Shown: positions 15,444 through 24,917 of the stretch, piece after piece
Position numbering within the stretch: the first letter of the stretch is position 1
Layout: each line of letters opens with the position of its first letter
NCBI GenBank assembly: GCA_902776565.1
Contig: CACYQN010000008.1
Location: 1-64,000 of the forward strand
Direction: 5' to 3'
DNA from: an uncultured Bacteroidia bacterium
GTDB taxonomy: Bacteria > Bacteroidota > Bacteroidia > Bacteroidales > ML635J-15
DNA length: 64,000 nucleotides
The notes under the pieces: generated by a model
Seen by the model: only the letters and a program-made list of their open reading frames with translations
Told to the model about the DNA's origin: nothing
Databases searched by the model: none
Made by a program: the position numbers and the translations under genes

Positions 15444-17672
15444 TTATTTTCTTAAGAAATCTTTTAGCGTTATTGTTGTAATTCCCAATCCACTTGCTCT
15501 TGATTGAAGTATATTGTCAGAAGTTAAAAGAATGGGATTTTCGTTTTGGTATTTTAAAGCGACAGACAATATCATGCAATCAGGATTACGTCTGTCAAAA
15601 CCGCTCGGCAATAGCGACAAGTTAGCTTCTTCCATTTGTGAAAAGTTTTTGACAAATGCTGTATGAATATTTTTTGCAGCTTCGTTAAGTTTGGTTTTGT
15701 CAATATTAGGATTAAGTTTGAGTTTGTCAAGTTCTTCAAGTACTTTTGCTGGAATTATAATTTTGTATTTAGTGCCAATTCGCGAAATAATATCTGGACA
15801 ATTGACAAATACGTTAGTATCAATGATATAAATGTTTTCTTTTCCATCAACAATTTCTTTCCTTTTCCGTTCAAATTTTGACAAGTCAATCTTATCAATT
15901 ACATTAACAGAAATGTTGCCAGCAGTTAATTTTGTTGGTTCAAAAGTTGCATATTTTTCTTCTTGTGCTTTTAGTAAATACTTTCGAACTTCTTCAGACA
16001 TATTTTGACTCAAAATGGAGTTGTCCGAAACAATAATAGTATTATATTTTGCACGTGAAGTTGCTACGTTAAATAATTCGTTTTCCAAAGAATAGCGCAG
16101 CGATGCATTCGGTATAAAAAAGATACAATAATCGACAGTCAATCCTTGAACTCTGTCAACAGTTTCGATGCGGATGTTGTCTGGCAATTCTTTTGTAACA
16201 ACCCAATTAATTACAAAATACTTTTGCAATTGGCGCACTGATTCTCTGAACTTTGACAGAATCGCAATTTCAGCTTTAGGATTTTCGGTATAGATTTTCC
16301 TTACATAATCAAAAATACAATTAAACGCATTTTCTGGTATTTTATCTCCAATTTTCAAATTCAGTCCAACAAACATTGGACCTCCATATTGATTTAATTG
16401 TGGTAATTTTGACGGAATTGTTTGTGTCATAGAAACAGATCTTAATTCATTATTGTAGAATATGCCTGTACTTTCTGCGCCACGTCGTGTCAAACGGAAT
16501 GTATCGCTGAGCATATATGACTTGAAAGTGAAATTACAGCAAATAGTTTCAAAACCTTTTACGATAGAGTTCCATTGATATTTATTTATCAAATCTTCAT
16601 TTGTAACTACAATTGGAGACAATTGGTTTTGGTCACCGATAAACACAATCTTTTCTCCTAATTTCATTGTTGCTGCTATCATTGGGAGCAAGGCTTGACT
16701 TGCTTCATCCATTATTACATAGTCAAATGGTTTTTTATTTGCTTCTTTCGCCCAACCACTTGATAAATAAAAAGTTGCCAAAGAGAGTTGCCCTGATGAT
16801 GCATTACACATATTGTCTTTTATATTTTGTAGCTTGGGAACTTCTTTGCTTTCATCTATTGTCAAACTAGTTTTAGAAACTTTACATTTTGAAAGATATG
16901 GTTGAATATCATCTTTTTTTGCCAATTCTATTAAAGCCTGATTAGTAAGTGCTGTTACTAATACACTTTTATTTTCTGACAATAATTTTGCAGCAAGTTG
17001 AGCCATTCTATAAGTTTTTCCTGTTCCTGGAGGACCTTGAATAACTATATGATTATTTTTTTGCATTACTGCCAATAACATTGTTGTTAAATCAGATTTT
17101 GCTTCAACTTTTTCTGGATTCCATTGGTTTGATGTTTCATTGTAATCCAATATTTGTTGAATTTCTTCGTTTGAAGAATCTTTTACTATATCAATCAGAT
17201 TTAGCAAATATTGTAAAGGTGGATCTTTGGGTCCAAATGCGATGATAGTCTTTCCTGCCTCTAAATATTTTACAAATTCTACTTTAAGTTGTTTTATGCC
17301 AATCAAACAAAAATTTGGGTCATCTGTTTTTGAAATCCATACACAAAGCGCATCAGAGTAATCACTTTGATAGTCATGTCTTAATTCGCACCATGATAAA
17401 TCATTCCAATCTTTGAATTTAGACATATCACCCTTTTCGCTTCTCAAATCTACAGCTGTCCAAAAAGTATTTTTTCTTGGCATATTGTCAGAATTGCGCA
17501 CTTTAAAAACAGCAATTCCATTTTCATTTGTTTTTAGGTATAATGCCACAAATACATCACCTCGTTCTTTTAGAGTAATAGCCTTTATACTTATTGTTTG
17601 GGCAAAATTATTTTGTTGTATTTCAAATTCTGTATTCAAAAATTTTTCATAATCGTTTCTTGTATATCTCAT
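15444..17672 (-). CDS. SF1 (UPF1/Dna2-like) helicase fused to a PIN nuclease
   Basis: A 742-aa protein. Residues 1-190 are an unassigned beta-rich domain. The helicase core follows: Walker A GPPGTGKT (213-220), DEAS (322-325), GDQNQLSP (346-353), motif V around ETVDRVQG (503-510) and motif VI ATSRAK (537-542). A PIN domain occupies about 612-742 with acidic residues Asp618 (IIDTN), Glu647, Asp698 (NPDCM) and Asp719 (TSDN), all in place. UPF1-like helicases travel on RNA or ssDNA; the fused nuclease suggests unwinding coupled to cleavage. Its start overlaps the stop of the 1592-aa ATPase gene by 4 bp, so the two products very probably act together. Strongly AT-rich. Confidence 0.88.
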   Translation of the reverse strand: MRYTRNDYEKFLNTEFEIQQNNFAQTISIKAITLKERGDVFVALYLKTNENGIAVFKVRNSDNMPRKNTFWTAVDLRSEKGDMSKFKDWNDLSWCELRHDYQSDYSDALCVWISKTDDPNFCLIGIKQLKVEFVKYLEAGKTIIAFGPKDPPLQYLLNLIDIVKDSSNEEIQQILDYNETSNQWNPEKVEAKSDLTTMLLAVMQKNNHIVIQGPPGTGKTYRMAQLAAKLLSENKSVLVTALTNQALIELAKKDDIQPYLSKCKVSKTSLTIDESKEVPKLQNIKDNMCNASSGQLSLATFYLSSGWAKEANKKPFDYVIMDEASQALLPMIAATMKLGEKIVFIGDQNQLSPIVVTNEDLINKYQWNSIVKGFETICCNFTFKSYMLSDTFRLTRRGAESTGIFYNNELRSVSMTQTIPSKLPQLNQYGGPMFVGLNLKIGDKIPENAFNCIFDYVRKIYTENPKAEIAILSKFRESVRQLQKYFVINWVVTKELPDNIRIETVDRVQGLTVDYCIFFIPNASLRYSLENELFNVATSRAKYNTIIVSDNSILSQNMSEEVRKYLLKAQEEKYATFEPTKLTAGNISVNVIDKIDLSKFERKRKEIVDGKENIYIIDTNVFVNCPDIISRIGTKYKIIIPAKVLEELDKLKLNPNIDKTKLNEAAKNIHTAFVKNFSQMEEANLSLLPSGFDRRNPDCMILSVALKYQNENPILLTSDNILQSRASGLGITTITLKDFLRK

Positions 17673-20600
17673 ATATTATCCTCCGGTTTATCATCATTAT
17701 TAAAGAAAGCTCTTTTATTTTTATGATATAATTCTGCAGCAGATTTAGCACTCTCGGAAATATTAAAACTTTCAAAATCAAAGTGAAGTTCATTAAAATA
17801 ATGTAACGAATCTGCGAAAGCATTAACTCTATCTTCTAAATCAAGATTTTCTGTGCTAAATGTAATTGCAATATTTGATTGTTTTCTTACAAGATCACGA
17901 ACGTAAATACGTTTTATATCATCACCTGTATATATTAATAAAACGGCATATTCCTTAATCAAATAATCCCATTCTTCTGTATTTATCTTAAAAGGTTCCT
18001 CTCTATTCTTATAACTTTTCAAAACAATTGGTATAGTCATACCATTATTGTCTTCAACTTCTATTGTCGAAAAGTTATATGGTTTGCCATTTTCATCGCA
18101 TTCACCATAATTATTAGGAAATGTCCATTCTGGGAATTCTTCGATTAATCTTTTTTGTGCTTCTAATTGTGCTTCAAGTTTTCCTTTATCATCAAGACCA
18201 TGTTCGCATACTTTAGTTATTGTCGGAGATGAAATCCCATAAGGTATGTTTGCATTTTGATTAATTAAATTATTTGTAGGAACATTATATTGCTCCAACA
18301 TTTTTTTTAGTGCTTCGTTTTCTTTTATCAAGTCGGCTTTTTCATCTTTCAGTTCTTTGTTTTCTTTACATAAAGTTTCATAATCATCTGATAAAACGAC
18401 AGGAAATAGCGAAGTGTAATCTTTCATACTAAAAGGAATCATTTCATTATCAACGAATTCCAACAAAACATTTTTTAAATCGTTTTCCTTGACAAACAAT
18501 TCTTTTGTTTTATCATTATAGTACCATCGGTAATCATCGTAATTCAGCAATAAAATATTGTTATATAATATCATGTTTGGTATCATATTTTGAGAAATAA
18601 ATATCCGTAATGTACTATTATTAACCCATGTTTTATATCTTGGATATTCACATTCTATAAAGTTTTCTTTTAATCTCTTATTATCAACATTATCCTCTAA
18701 ATTACAACATTCCTTTTCTTTTAATCGAAGGAGAATTTCTTTCTGATAATTGCCTATAAATGGACGATCAAATCCATCAACAGTGGCTATAAATTTAATT
18801 CCTGATGCTATATCTTCATCCGACAAATCATTCAAAAAATCTATTGTTTTGTTCTCTAAAAACAACTTACGGAATTGTATGGCGAGACATGATTTTTCTC
18901 TTACTCCATTCTCTATTAAATATTGTTTCTTTTCGTCATTATCAGCCCAGTTTTCAATAATTGGTAATAATTGTTCATTCTTAGATATATAATCACATTT
19001 AAAGTATTTGTTTTCAAAATACCTCTTTAAATGGTATGTAAAAGGAGATTCTTCTATTGAAATACTATTAGCACATAGAAATGACAGTAAATCATAGACA
19101 AATTCTTGTGACTCCTTAACTAAATCAATCTTTGGAACATACGTATCCCACCATCCTTTCATATGCCGACGGTAGAATGTCGCAAATAAGTATTGTTGAG
19201 CATTACCATTAACTGTCCAGTTAGAAAAAATTCTTTCAGGAATTTTTAGAAATTGGTTTAATTCTACATGTACATCATATACCGATTTCGGCTTTGCAAC
19301 AAAGAACTTATCCAAATCTTTCTTACTTTCAAATAATCCTTTTATTTTTTCAATAGAATCTGACTGGTTTTGATATTGAGGTAGCAATTTTGCTAATGAC
19401 ATTTTAACTTTTACTGGTTTTCCATTTTGTATGTATTCGCAAATGACATCATCCGAAACGGTGAAATCTTTGATACACTGTCCATCGAAATAAATCTTCG
19501 AGGAGAAATCAGATGGATTGCTTAATGTTTTCAATGCCAATTGAAGAACACGATATTCGTATGAATCCTTTTTATAGGTTAAAGAGGATGACAGTTCCAG
19601 TTTTTTGATGCTGTTCAAAAAGTATTCTTTTGTATTCTTGTCAGAATCTTCAATAAATGGCAACAACTCTTTCATTGAATAATCAGAAGAGAAATCGTTA
19701 ATTAAATCGCGAAGTTGACTACCTTCTAGATTATATTGTCTAATTATATCTGATAATGAACATCCAGAATGTTCAACAATTTTAGACAAATGAGGCATTA
19801 TGACTTTTGAAAATTCATTTTCTGGACTGATAAGATACTTTTGTATTTCAGGAAAGTTTTCCTTCTCGCTAATCATATAGGGTTTTATGTAATTCGGAGC
19901 ATCGATTCTATATGGTAGCATATTTTGTAAGGATGCAGGTTCTCCGCCATTATAAAAATTATCATTATCTATACTGTAAAAGAGTTCGATTTCTTTTATT
20001 TTTGCTTCACCAATTCCGTAAAAATCTGTATTTATCAATAGAAGTTTTTCTTGAGGAGTTAACCTTGTTTGGTCGATAAACTGTGAAATTGTGTTAGGAA
20101 AATCATAAAATAAAAAATTATTATACCCATCATCTAACATTTCTTTGTCGTCAGCAGTAAAGTAATTTGGGTTGATTTGTGATAAAATTTGTTCTTGTTC
20201 GTTGGTTAGAAAATTACCATCCCTTAAATCAGACAGCAAACTTCCATAATAACTACTATAATAACACTCCTCTTGCCCCACACCTGCGCATATTTCACTA
20301 TATTGATGTAGATTTGTTACAATAGCATTGTGGATAACTATTTTTTTATAAATCCTATCAAATAACTTGGCCTCGTCAATTTGATACAATTCTTCGTTGT
20401 CAAAAGGAATGGAACAACGCAACCCGATTTTAATTATGATGTTCTTTAAATTTGAAAATTTTGTAGATATCACAACATATTTATCATTGCTGTCAATTTC
20501 ATTTGGAGATTTCCATCCATCATCAAATTCGAAAATTGGTAATGAATTTATTATATCTTTATAATCGTTTTCTACTACCCATTTATTAAATATGTCTTTT

Positions 20601-22447
20601 GTTTTTTTGTCGGCATGTATATACCACTCATTCAAATCTGCATTATTTTTTAGTTTGCAATGAATAATTTCATTTGTAATATGTTCAACTTGTTCAAAAA
20701 TTTGATTTGATAAAATTTTACTATCAATATTTTCGGAAGGCAAGAATTTGTCGGTACCTAATAATTTGCAAAACAAATCAGCGCCAACAATATTAGACAA
20801 TCCTGTTTTGTCAATGATTATCTCTTCTTGCTTTGCGAGTTCGCCTTTGTGATTAAGGATAAAGGCTGTACTCTCTAGTGTGTCGGCGAACGATTTGTTG
20901 AAAAAATGTGATAGTGATAAAGTTCCGGATTCTTCTTCTTTCAATTTATTGCTTGGGAATAATTCAAGATAGGAAGGAATGTTTCTTGATAAAGAAGCCA
21001 CCCAATCAACGATATATTTGCCTATTTCATTGAAGAGAAACTGATTCCATATTTTTTTTACATGGAGTTGTTCTCTGTTGGCAGCTAACAAAAAGTCTGC
21101 GTTAACAATGAAAGAAAATCCGAAGTCATTAACTGTTGTCGGAAGATATGCATAAAGAACAGAATTATTTATTTTGGTTATTTTTCCATCCTCTACTTTT
21201 GCCGCAAAGCTAATTTGAGTAAGTGTCGCTTCCTTCAACTTTTCAGGAACATTGCGATCGTCTTGCAGAGCTTCTTTAATATCAAGAGGGATTGGTATAA
21301 CATAATCTTTTATTAGCCACGAACTGTCAACCATTCCATCTCGTTCTATTTTTAAGATTTCCCCTTCTTTAGTTTTAGAAATGTAAGTGTGCAATTTGTC
21401 TTCATTATATTCTAATTTATCAACATTCTTTAAGAAAAGGAGAAAAATTGGTTGTGAGAATATCTTAGCAATTGACATTCGATACTCTTTAAGATTGTTT
21501 TCATCAATTTCAAGAGATATTCCCACGTGCTCTTTCCAGAAAGCATCGTTTTCTTTTATCTCTTTCGGGTATCTATATCTTTCTTGCCATATAGGTTTCA
21601 ACTGCCAAGGAATGCCGTTCATATCTGCTTCACCATAAATGGGAGAAAATTTGTCAAAAGCGAAAGAATAGTTGCCAGAATTAATGATAACCGTATCCGA
21701 CCTTGTGAATACAGATTTGAATCCAATACCTTTATAACCAATTTTCTCCTTATCTTTTCTTTTAGTACTATCTCCTATGCTACAAATACTATCCACATCG
21801 TAAGTATCAAAAACTTTTCCAGAGTGCATAAAGAGAAGATGTTCCTTAAGCAATTGTAAAGATACAGATACTGATCGCCCTTCTTCTGGTTGATCATCAG
21901 CATTCTGCAACAACTCATATACAAATCTGTCATCAGCGTTAGAATACAAATCATCCATAATATTATGCAAAGCATGTACGGTATTTTTTGCATCTCGTTC
22001 AGTAAATCCAGTATCCTTAAAAATCTTACGAATTTGTGCTTCACGAGCAAGCTTATCTCTAATGTTCATAGATGGTAAGCCGAATATAGAACTTGCAATT
22101 GTTAGTGTGAAAGGATTTTCCTCTCTATATTTTTTGTGAGCCAACTTTACACTAATGCGCCAAATATCTTGATTTTCAAGTTTGTTATTACATGCAGTCC
22201 AAAGTTTTACCTTTCCAAATTTTCTGAAAGGATAGTAGAGAATGTCTCCATCTGTATTTCTAATATCTTCAAAATATGCGAAGTTATTTCCATTTTTATC
22301 TTTATGGTCCGCCTTTTTGTATGTCCCAATCATAGTAAACACCCCATTTTCATCGGGTGTTAAATTCCAATAATTGGACAAAAAGTCTAACACTTCTTTT
22401 TCGGAACGAGTTTTAAATTCTTCTATTTGATCTTCGAACGTATTCAT
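17669..22447 (-). CDS. Giant sacsin-like GHKL ATPase with NO VEIN/DUF3883-like C-terminus
   Basis: A 1592-aa protein. After an N-terminal domain (1-130), a GHKL (Hsp90/sacsin type) ATP-binding domain is clear: N-box ELLQNADD (178-185), a G1-like LLFMHSGKVFD (204-214) in which the usual HNG reads HSG, and the lid motif IGYKGIGFKSVF (236-247). A very long helical middle has no domain I can name. A coiled coil (about 1355-1388, rich in KEN and LKK) leads to a C-terminal module (about 1410-1560; ECDENGKPYNFSTIEVE...IPIVLKSYKN...FKINTEEWDYL) resembling DUF3883. Such proteins recur in plant NO VEIN and in bacterial defence regions. It is coupled to the helicase-PIN gene. It could be the sensor and power unit of that pair. 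Confidence 0.82.
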   Translation of the reverse strand: MNTFEDQIEEFKTRSEKEVLDFLSNYWNLTPDENGVFTMIGTYKKADHKDKNGNNFAYFEDIRNTDGDILYYPFRKFGKVKLWTACNNKLENQDIWRISVKLAHKKYREENPFTLTIASSIFGLPSMNIRDKLAREAQIRKIFKDTGFTERDAKNTVHALHNIMDDLYSNADDRFVYELLQNADDQPEEGRSVSVSLQLLKEHLLFMHSGKVFDTYDVDSICSIGDSTKRKDKEKIGYKGIGFKSVFTRSDTVIINSGNYSFAFDKFSPIYGEADMNGIPWQLKPIWQERYRYPKEIKENDAFWKEHVGISLEIDENNLKEYRMSIAKIFSQPIFLLFLKNVDKLEYNEDKLHTYISKTKEGEILKIERDGMVDSSWLIKDYVIPIPLDIKEALQDDRNVPEKLKEATLTQISFAAKVEDGKITKINNSVLYAYLPTTVNDFGFSFIVNADFLLAANREQLHVKKIWNQFLFNEIGKYIVDWVASLSRNIPSYLELFPSNKLKEEESGTLSLSHFFNKSFADTLESTAFILNHKGELAKQEEIIIDKTGLSNIVGADLFCKLLGTDKFLPSENIDSKILSNQIFEQVEHITNEIIHCKLKNNADLNEWYIHADKKTKDIFNKWVVENDYKDIINSLPIFEFDDGWKSPNEIDSNDKYVVISTKFSNLKNIIIKIGLRCSIPFDNEELYQIDEAKLFDRIYKKIVIHNAIVTNLHQYSEICAGVGQEECYYSSYYGSLLSDLRDGNFLTNEQEQILSQINPNYFTADDKEMLDDGYNNFLFYDFPNTISQFIDQTRLTPQEKLLLINTDFYGIGEAKIKEIELFYSIDNDNFYNGGEPASLQNMLPYRIDAPNYIKPYMISEKENFPEIQKYLISPENEFSKVIMPHLSKIVEHSGCSLSDIIRQYNLEGSQLRDLINDFSSDYSMKELLPFIEDSDKNTKEYFLNSIKKLELSSSLTYKKDSYEYRVLQLALKTLSNPSDFSSKIYFDGQCIKDFTVSDDVICEYIQNGKPVKVKMSLAKLLPQYQNQSDSIEKIKGLFESKKDLDKFFVAKPKSVYDVHVELNQFLKIPERIFSNWTVNGNAQQYLFATFYRRHMKGWWDTYVPKIDLVKESQEFVYDLLSFLCANSISIEESPFTYHLKRYFENKYFKCDYISKNEQLLPIIENWADNDEKKQYLIENGVREKSCLAIQFRKLFLENKTIDFLNDLSDEDIASGIKFIATVDGFDRPFIGNYQKEILLRLKEKECCNLEDNVDNKRLKENFIECEYPRYKTWVNNSTLRIFISQNMIPNMILYNNILLLNYDDYRWYYNDKTKELFVKENDLKNVLLEFVDNEMIPFSMKDYTSLFPVVLSDDYETLCKENKELKDEKADLIKENEALKKMLEQYNVPTNNLINQNANIPYGISSPTITKVCEHGLDDKGKLEAQLEAQKRLIEEFPEWTFPNNYGECDENGKPYNFSTIEVEDNNGMTIPIVLKSYKNREEPFKINTEEWDYLIKEYAVLLIYTGDDIKRIYVRDLVRKQSNIAITFSTENLDLEDRVNAFADSLHYFNELHFDFESFNISESAKSAAELYHKNKRAFFNNDDKPEDNI

Positions 22448-22563
22448 TATTAGAGTTTTTTTATGGATTAAAAAGTGATCGTATCTTAACTTGGAAATTT
22501 AACAAACATGTATTCTTCTGCGACATGGATAATTTTGCCTTTGGGGTATTTCATTTATTTTGT

Positions 22564-23487
22564 TTATATTAATTTGATATTTATCAGTTCATTTGTTACA
22601 ACATTTCTCTCAATTAAAACTTGATCCCCTTGCTTGAATCCTTTTACCTTATACCATATTTTTTTGCTGCAATCTATCATAAAAATATCACTATTTTCAG
22701 GTTTGAAATATACGGCACTTGGCAAAACGCTAGAAACAACACCCAATTCCTCTTTTTTAGACATAAATCGGCTAATATGTTCTATATAATCCACTAATAA
22801 TCCAGTAAATTTCAGATAATATTGATATTGGTGGGGAAGTATTTCAGAGACTATATTTTCCTGATAATCAGAACGGTCGCCACCACGGTGATTTAGATTC
22901 CTGCATTGATATAATTCGTTCATTTCACTGTATTTTGAATCGAAAGCATACTTTATGGTCTTTTCACCAAAGTACACAAAATACAATACAGCGCGAATTC
23001 TCTCATTGAAAAATAGTTTAATCAATGGAGTTTCTTTGCGTTTTTCATACTCAGATTGAATAATCAATGAACCTATCGGGATAGGATTTTTTTCTTTGTC
23101 AACTATACTACTATTCTCATTCTTTTTATCATTGTATAAATCAATGAATTTTGGTCGTAGGCAGAACCAATTAGTAATACATTCAACTTGTTGAAATGCA
23201 GCCAAACAAAAATCTTCGAAGTCGTCTTTCCTTCTAAATCTTTCCATACGACAATAATCCTCAACTAGTTGTTTCTTTAATTCCGTAATTGGGAAATATT
23301 TATAAAACTGTGTGGCTTGTTCTTTTATAACTCGTTCAATGCAGTACTCGTATATTTCATCAATTTTTGAATTGTGTTCATTTCCAAATCGTTTCCGAAG
23401 GTCATCAAACAACCAAGTATTTGCTTTGGCATATTGTTCAATTTTATCAATCTTATTTAGTATTGCCTTTCTATTTTCCTCATCCAT
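22564..23487 (-). CDS. Unknown retron-associated protein, possibly HEPN-like
   Basis: A 307-aa protein, 26 bp behind the RT gene. It is mostly helical for about 245 residues and ends in a small beta-rich module (YFKPENSDIFMIDC...WYKVKGFKQGDQVLIERN). Residues 196-203, RNLNHRGG, resemble the RN...HRG active-site helix of HEPN ribonucleases, but the Arg-to-His spacing is one residue short of the usual RX4-6H, so I do not call it HEPN. No transmembrane segment is visible. By position it is the first candidate for a retron effector or adaptor. I recognise no named family. Confidence 0.7.
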   Translation of the reverse strand: MDEENRKAILNKIDKIEQYAKANTWLFDDLRKRFGNEHNSKIDEIYEYCIERVIKEQATQFYKYFPITELKKQLVEDYCRMERFRRKDDFEDFCLAAFQQVECITNWFCLRPKFIDLYNDKKNENSSIVDKEKNPIPIGSLIIQSEYEKRKETPLIKLFFNERIRAVLYFVYFGEKTIKYAFDSKYSEMNELYQCRNLNHRGGDRSDYQENIVSEILPHQYQYYLKFTGLLVDYIEHISRFMSKKEELGVVSSVLPSAVYFKPENSDIFMIDCSKKIWYKVKGFKQGDQVLIERNVVTNELINIKLI

Positions 23488-23513
23488 ATTATTGTCGCGC
23501 GATTTACAATAGT

Positions 23514-24668
23514 TTATGATTGATTATAAGTTTCGAACAAAGATACTAATTCTTCCAATTCTACAAGTATTTCTTCATCATCTGTTTCTGAAGTTCTTAT
23601 GCCAGTTATTGTTTCTTGTTCTTCGTTTTGGTTATTAGCAGTTTGGTACAATAGACTTTCAAATTTTGCATTCAACTTCATATACGTTGAATCCTCATCA
23701 CTTTTGACCATTTTCAGATAATCCAGTTTCCCTCTGATGATGTTTTCTATATGATGTTTGCCTGCTACATTTTTTGTTGGACGATAAGTTTCAAGAAATT
23801 TGCTTTCTGCATAATCCAGTCCTTTTTTGTCCCAATTGTGCAGCACAATGCGAATAAGTTTTACATATTTTTGTGTCACATTAGGCTTTTCGTTTATGGT
23901 CAAACCTGTGACTTCTTGTCGCTGGTAATAACTGTTTAATCGTGTTTTTGCATCATTGATACAGAACCCTTCCTTGTCGATAAAATAGTGTAAAGATTTA
24001 ATAAAATCCCCATCGTCGTGAAATAGATTCTCCATACTACTGAATGTAATGTCATCAGCATAGCGAGAATAGCGCATATTGTATCTTTGGGCAAGTTTGC
24101 TTAATCGCCAGTCCAATCTTTTGCAAACTATGTTTGTTATAGTTGGCGAAGTGGGGGCACCTTGTGGCAAAACTCCATCGTGACAGCATAAGTCAGCAAT
24201 CAAACTAGCGGTATTTTTGTCAAAAGAAAATGGTGGCAGTTGCAAGCAAGCATAGACTCTTCCTACTTTTATGCTTGGAAAAAAATCTTTTAAGTCAATA
24301 TTGTATATGTATCGTTGCCCAAGATGTACTTTTGCATTGTCAACTATTGATTTGCCAGGAACGAATCCTTTTGCTGCAGGATGTGCTGTAAATTTTTCAA
24401 GTAGCATTGCATTCAGACATCTTTGAATGCTTTTCAATCCCGCATTGGGTGCTGTAATAGTACGAAACTCACCAGCTTTCTTTTTGGGAATTTGGAATTG
24501 AAAATATCTGTTTGGATTATTTTTAGAATATGCATGATAGTTGAGTTGTTTTATGGTAAAAGGGTAACTTTCATCGCCATAAAGTTTTTCCTTGATAGCG
24601 TTTAGTTCCCTTAATAAGGCTTCTTTATTCTCTTTGGTTGATATGTTTTCTACTTCAGGCATATTCAT
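23514..24668 (-). CDS. Retron-type reverse transcriptase
   Basis: A 384-aa RT (ATGs at 24668 and 24662). RT motifs in order are NIDLKDFFPSI (123-133), LPQGAPTSP (167-175), the catalytic YADD (203-206), and GFCINDAKTRL (234-244). Two retron hallmarks are present: NAKVH (111-115, NAxxH) and VTG (253-255, in QEVTGLTINE). The arrangement and length match retron RTs, not group II maturases (no X/En domains) or DGR RTs. An acidic tail follows residue 345. The enzyme should prime on its own leader RNA and make msDNA. A 169-nt structured RNA (24688-24856) lies directly upstream under one promoter. Confidence 0.93.
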   Translation of the reverse strand: MNMPEVENISTKENKEALLRELNAIKEKLYGDESYPFTIKQLNYHAYSKNNPNRYFQFQIPKKKAGEFRTITAPNAGLKSIQRCLNAMLLEKFTAHPAAKGFVPGKSIVDNAKVHLGQRYIYNIDLKDFFPSIKVGRVYACLQLPPFSFDKNTASLIADLCCHDGVLPQGAPTSPTITNIVCKRLDWRLSKLAQRYNMRYSRYADDITFSSMENLFHDDGDFIKSLHYFIDKEGFCINDAKTRLNSYYQRQEVTGLTINEKPNVTQKYVKLIRIVLHNWDKKGLDYAESKFLETYRPTKNVAGKHHIENIIRGKLDYLKMVKSDEDSTYMKLNAKFESLLYQTANNQNEEQETITGIRTSETDDEEILVELEELVSLFETYNQS

Positions 24669-24687
24669 TATACATATTGTTCAAATC

Positions 24688-24856
24688 AAAGGTGTCACGG
24701 ACAATATCATTTCTTAAGATATTAAAATTATGGTAGGGTTTATTTCTATTACATATAGATTATTACATCTACCTTCTGAAAATAACAAACTAACTTTGTC
24801 CACAAAACCACCCGATGCAGATGGCGTTTTCAAATTAAGTTGTCCGCAACACCTTT
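24688..24856 (-). ncRNA. Retron msr-msd RNA
   Basis: On the minus strand, a1 is AAAGGTGTTGCGGACAA (24856-24840) and a2 is TTGTCCGTGACACCTTT (24704-24688). They pair over 17 bp; the two DNA mismatches become U.G and G.U wobbles in RNA. Inside are a msr-like hairpin at 24830-24804 (CCATC with GGTGG, extended by AAAA/TTTT) and an msd-like hairpin at 24773-24732 (GGTAG with CTACC, inner TCTAT/ATAGA at 24759-24745). The RNA begins about 15 nt past the promoter and ends 19 nt before the RT start, as in known retrons. I could not place the branching guanosine; a UAGC-like context is not obvious. Confidence 0.78.
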
Positions 24857-24871
24857 TCAAAGAACATTTTG

Positions 24872-24879
24872 CAAAATTA
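24872..24879 (-). promoter_or_regulatory. -7 box of the retron transcript
   Basis: Minus strand TAATTTTG, with a TTG 20 bp further upstream in the -33 position. It predicts a transcript start near 24865, just before a1, leaving the ncRNA as an untranslated leader of about 200 nt. Confidence 0.65.
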
Positions 24880-24917
24880 TTAAATCTAATACTGTTTTAC
24901 AATAACAACTTTTTCCC

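Noticed and set aside
23514..24668. RT as group II intron maturase or diversity-generating RT
   Set aside because: No maturase X or endonuclease domain, no intron RNA domains, no template/variable repeat pair; NAxxH and VTG point to a retron.
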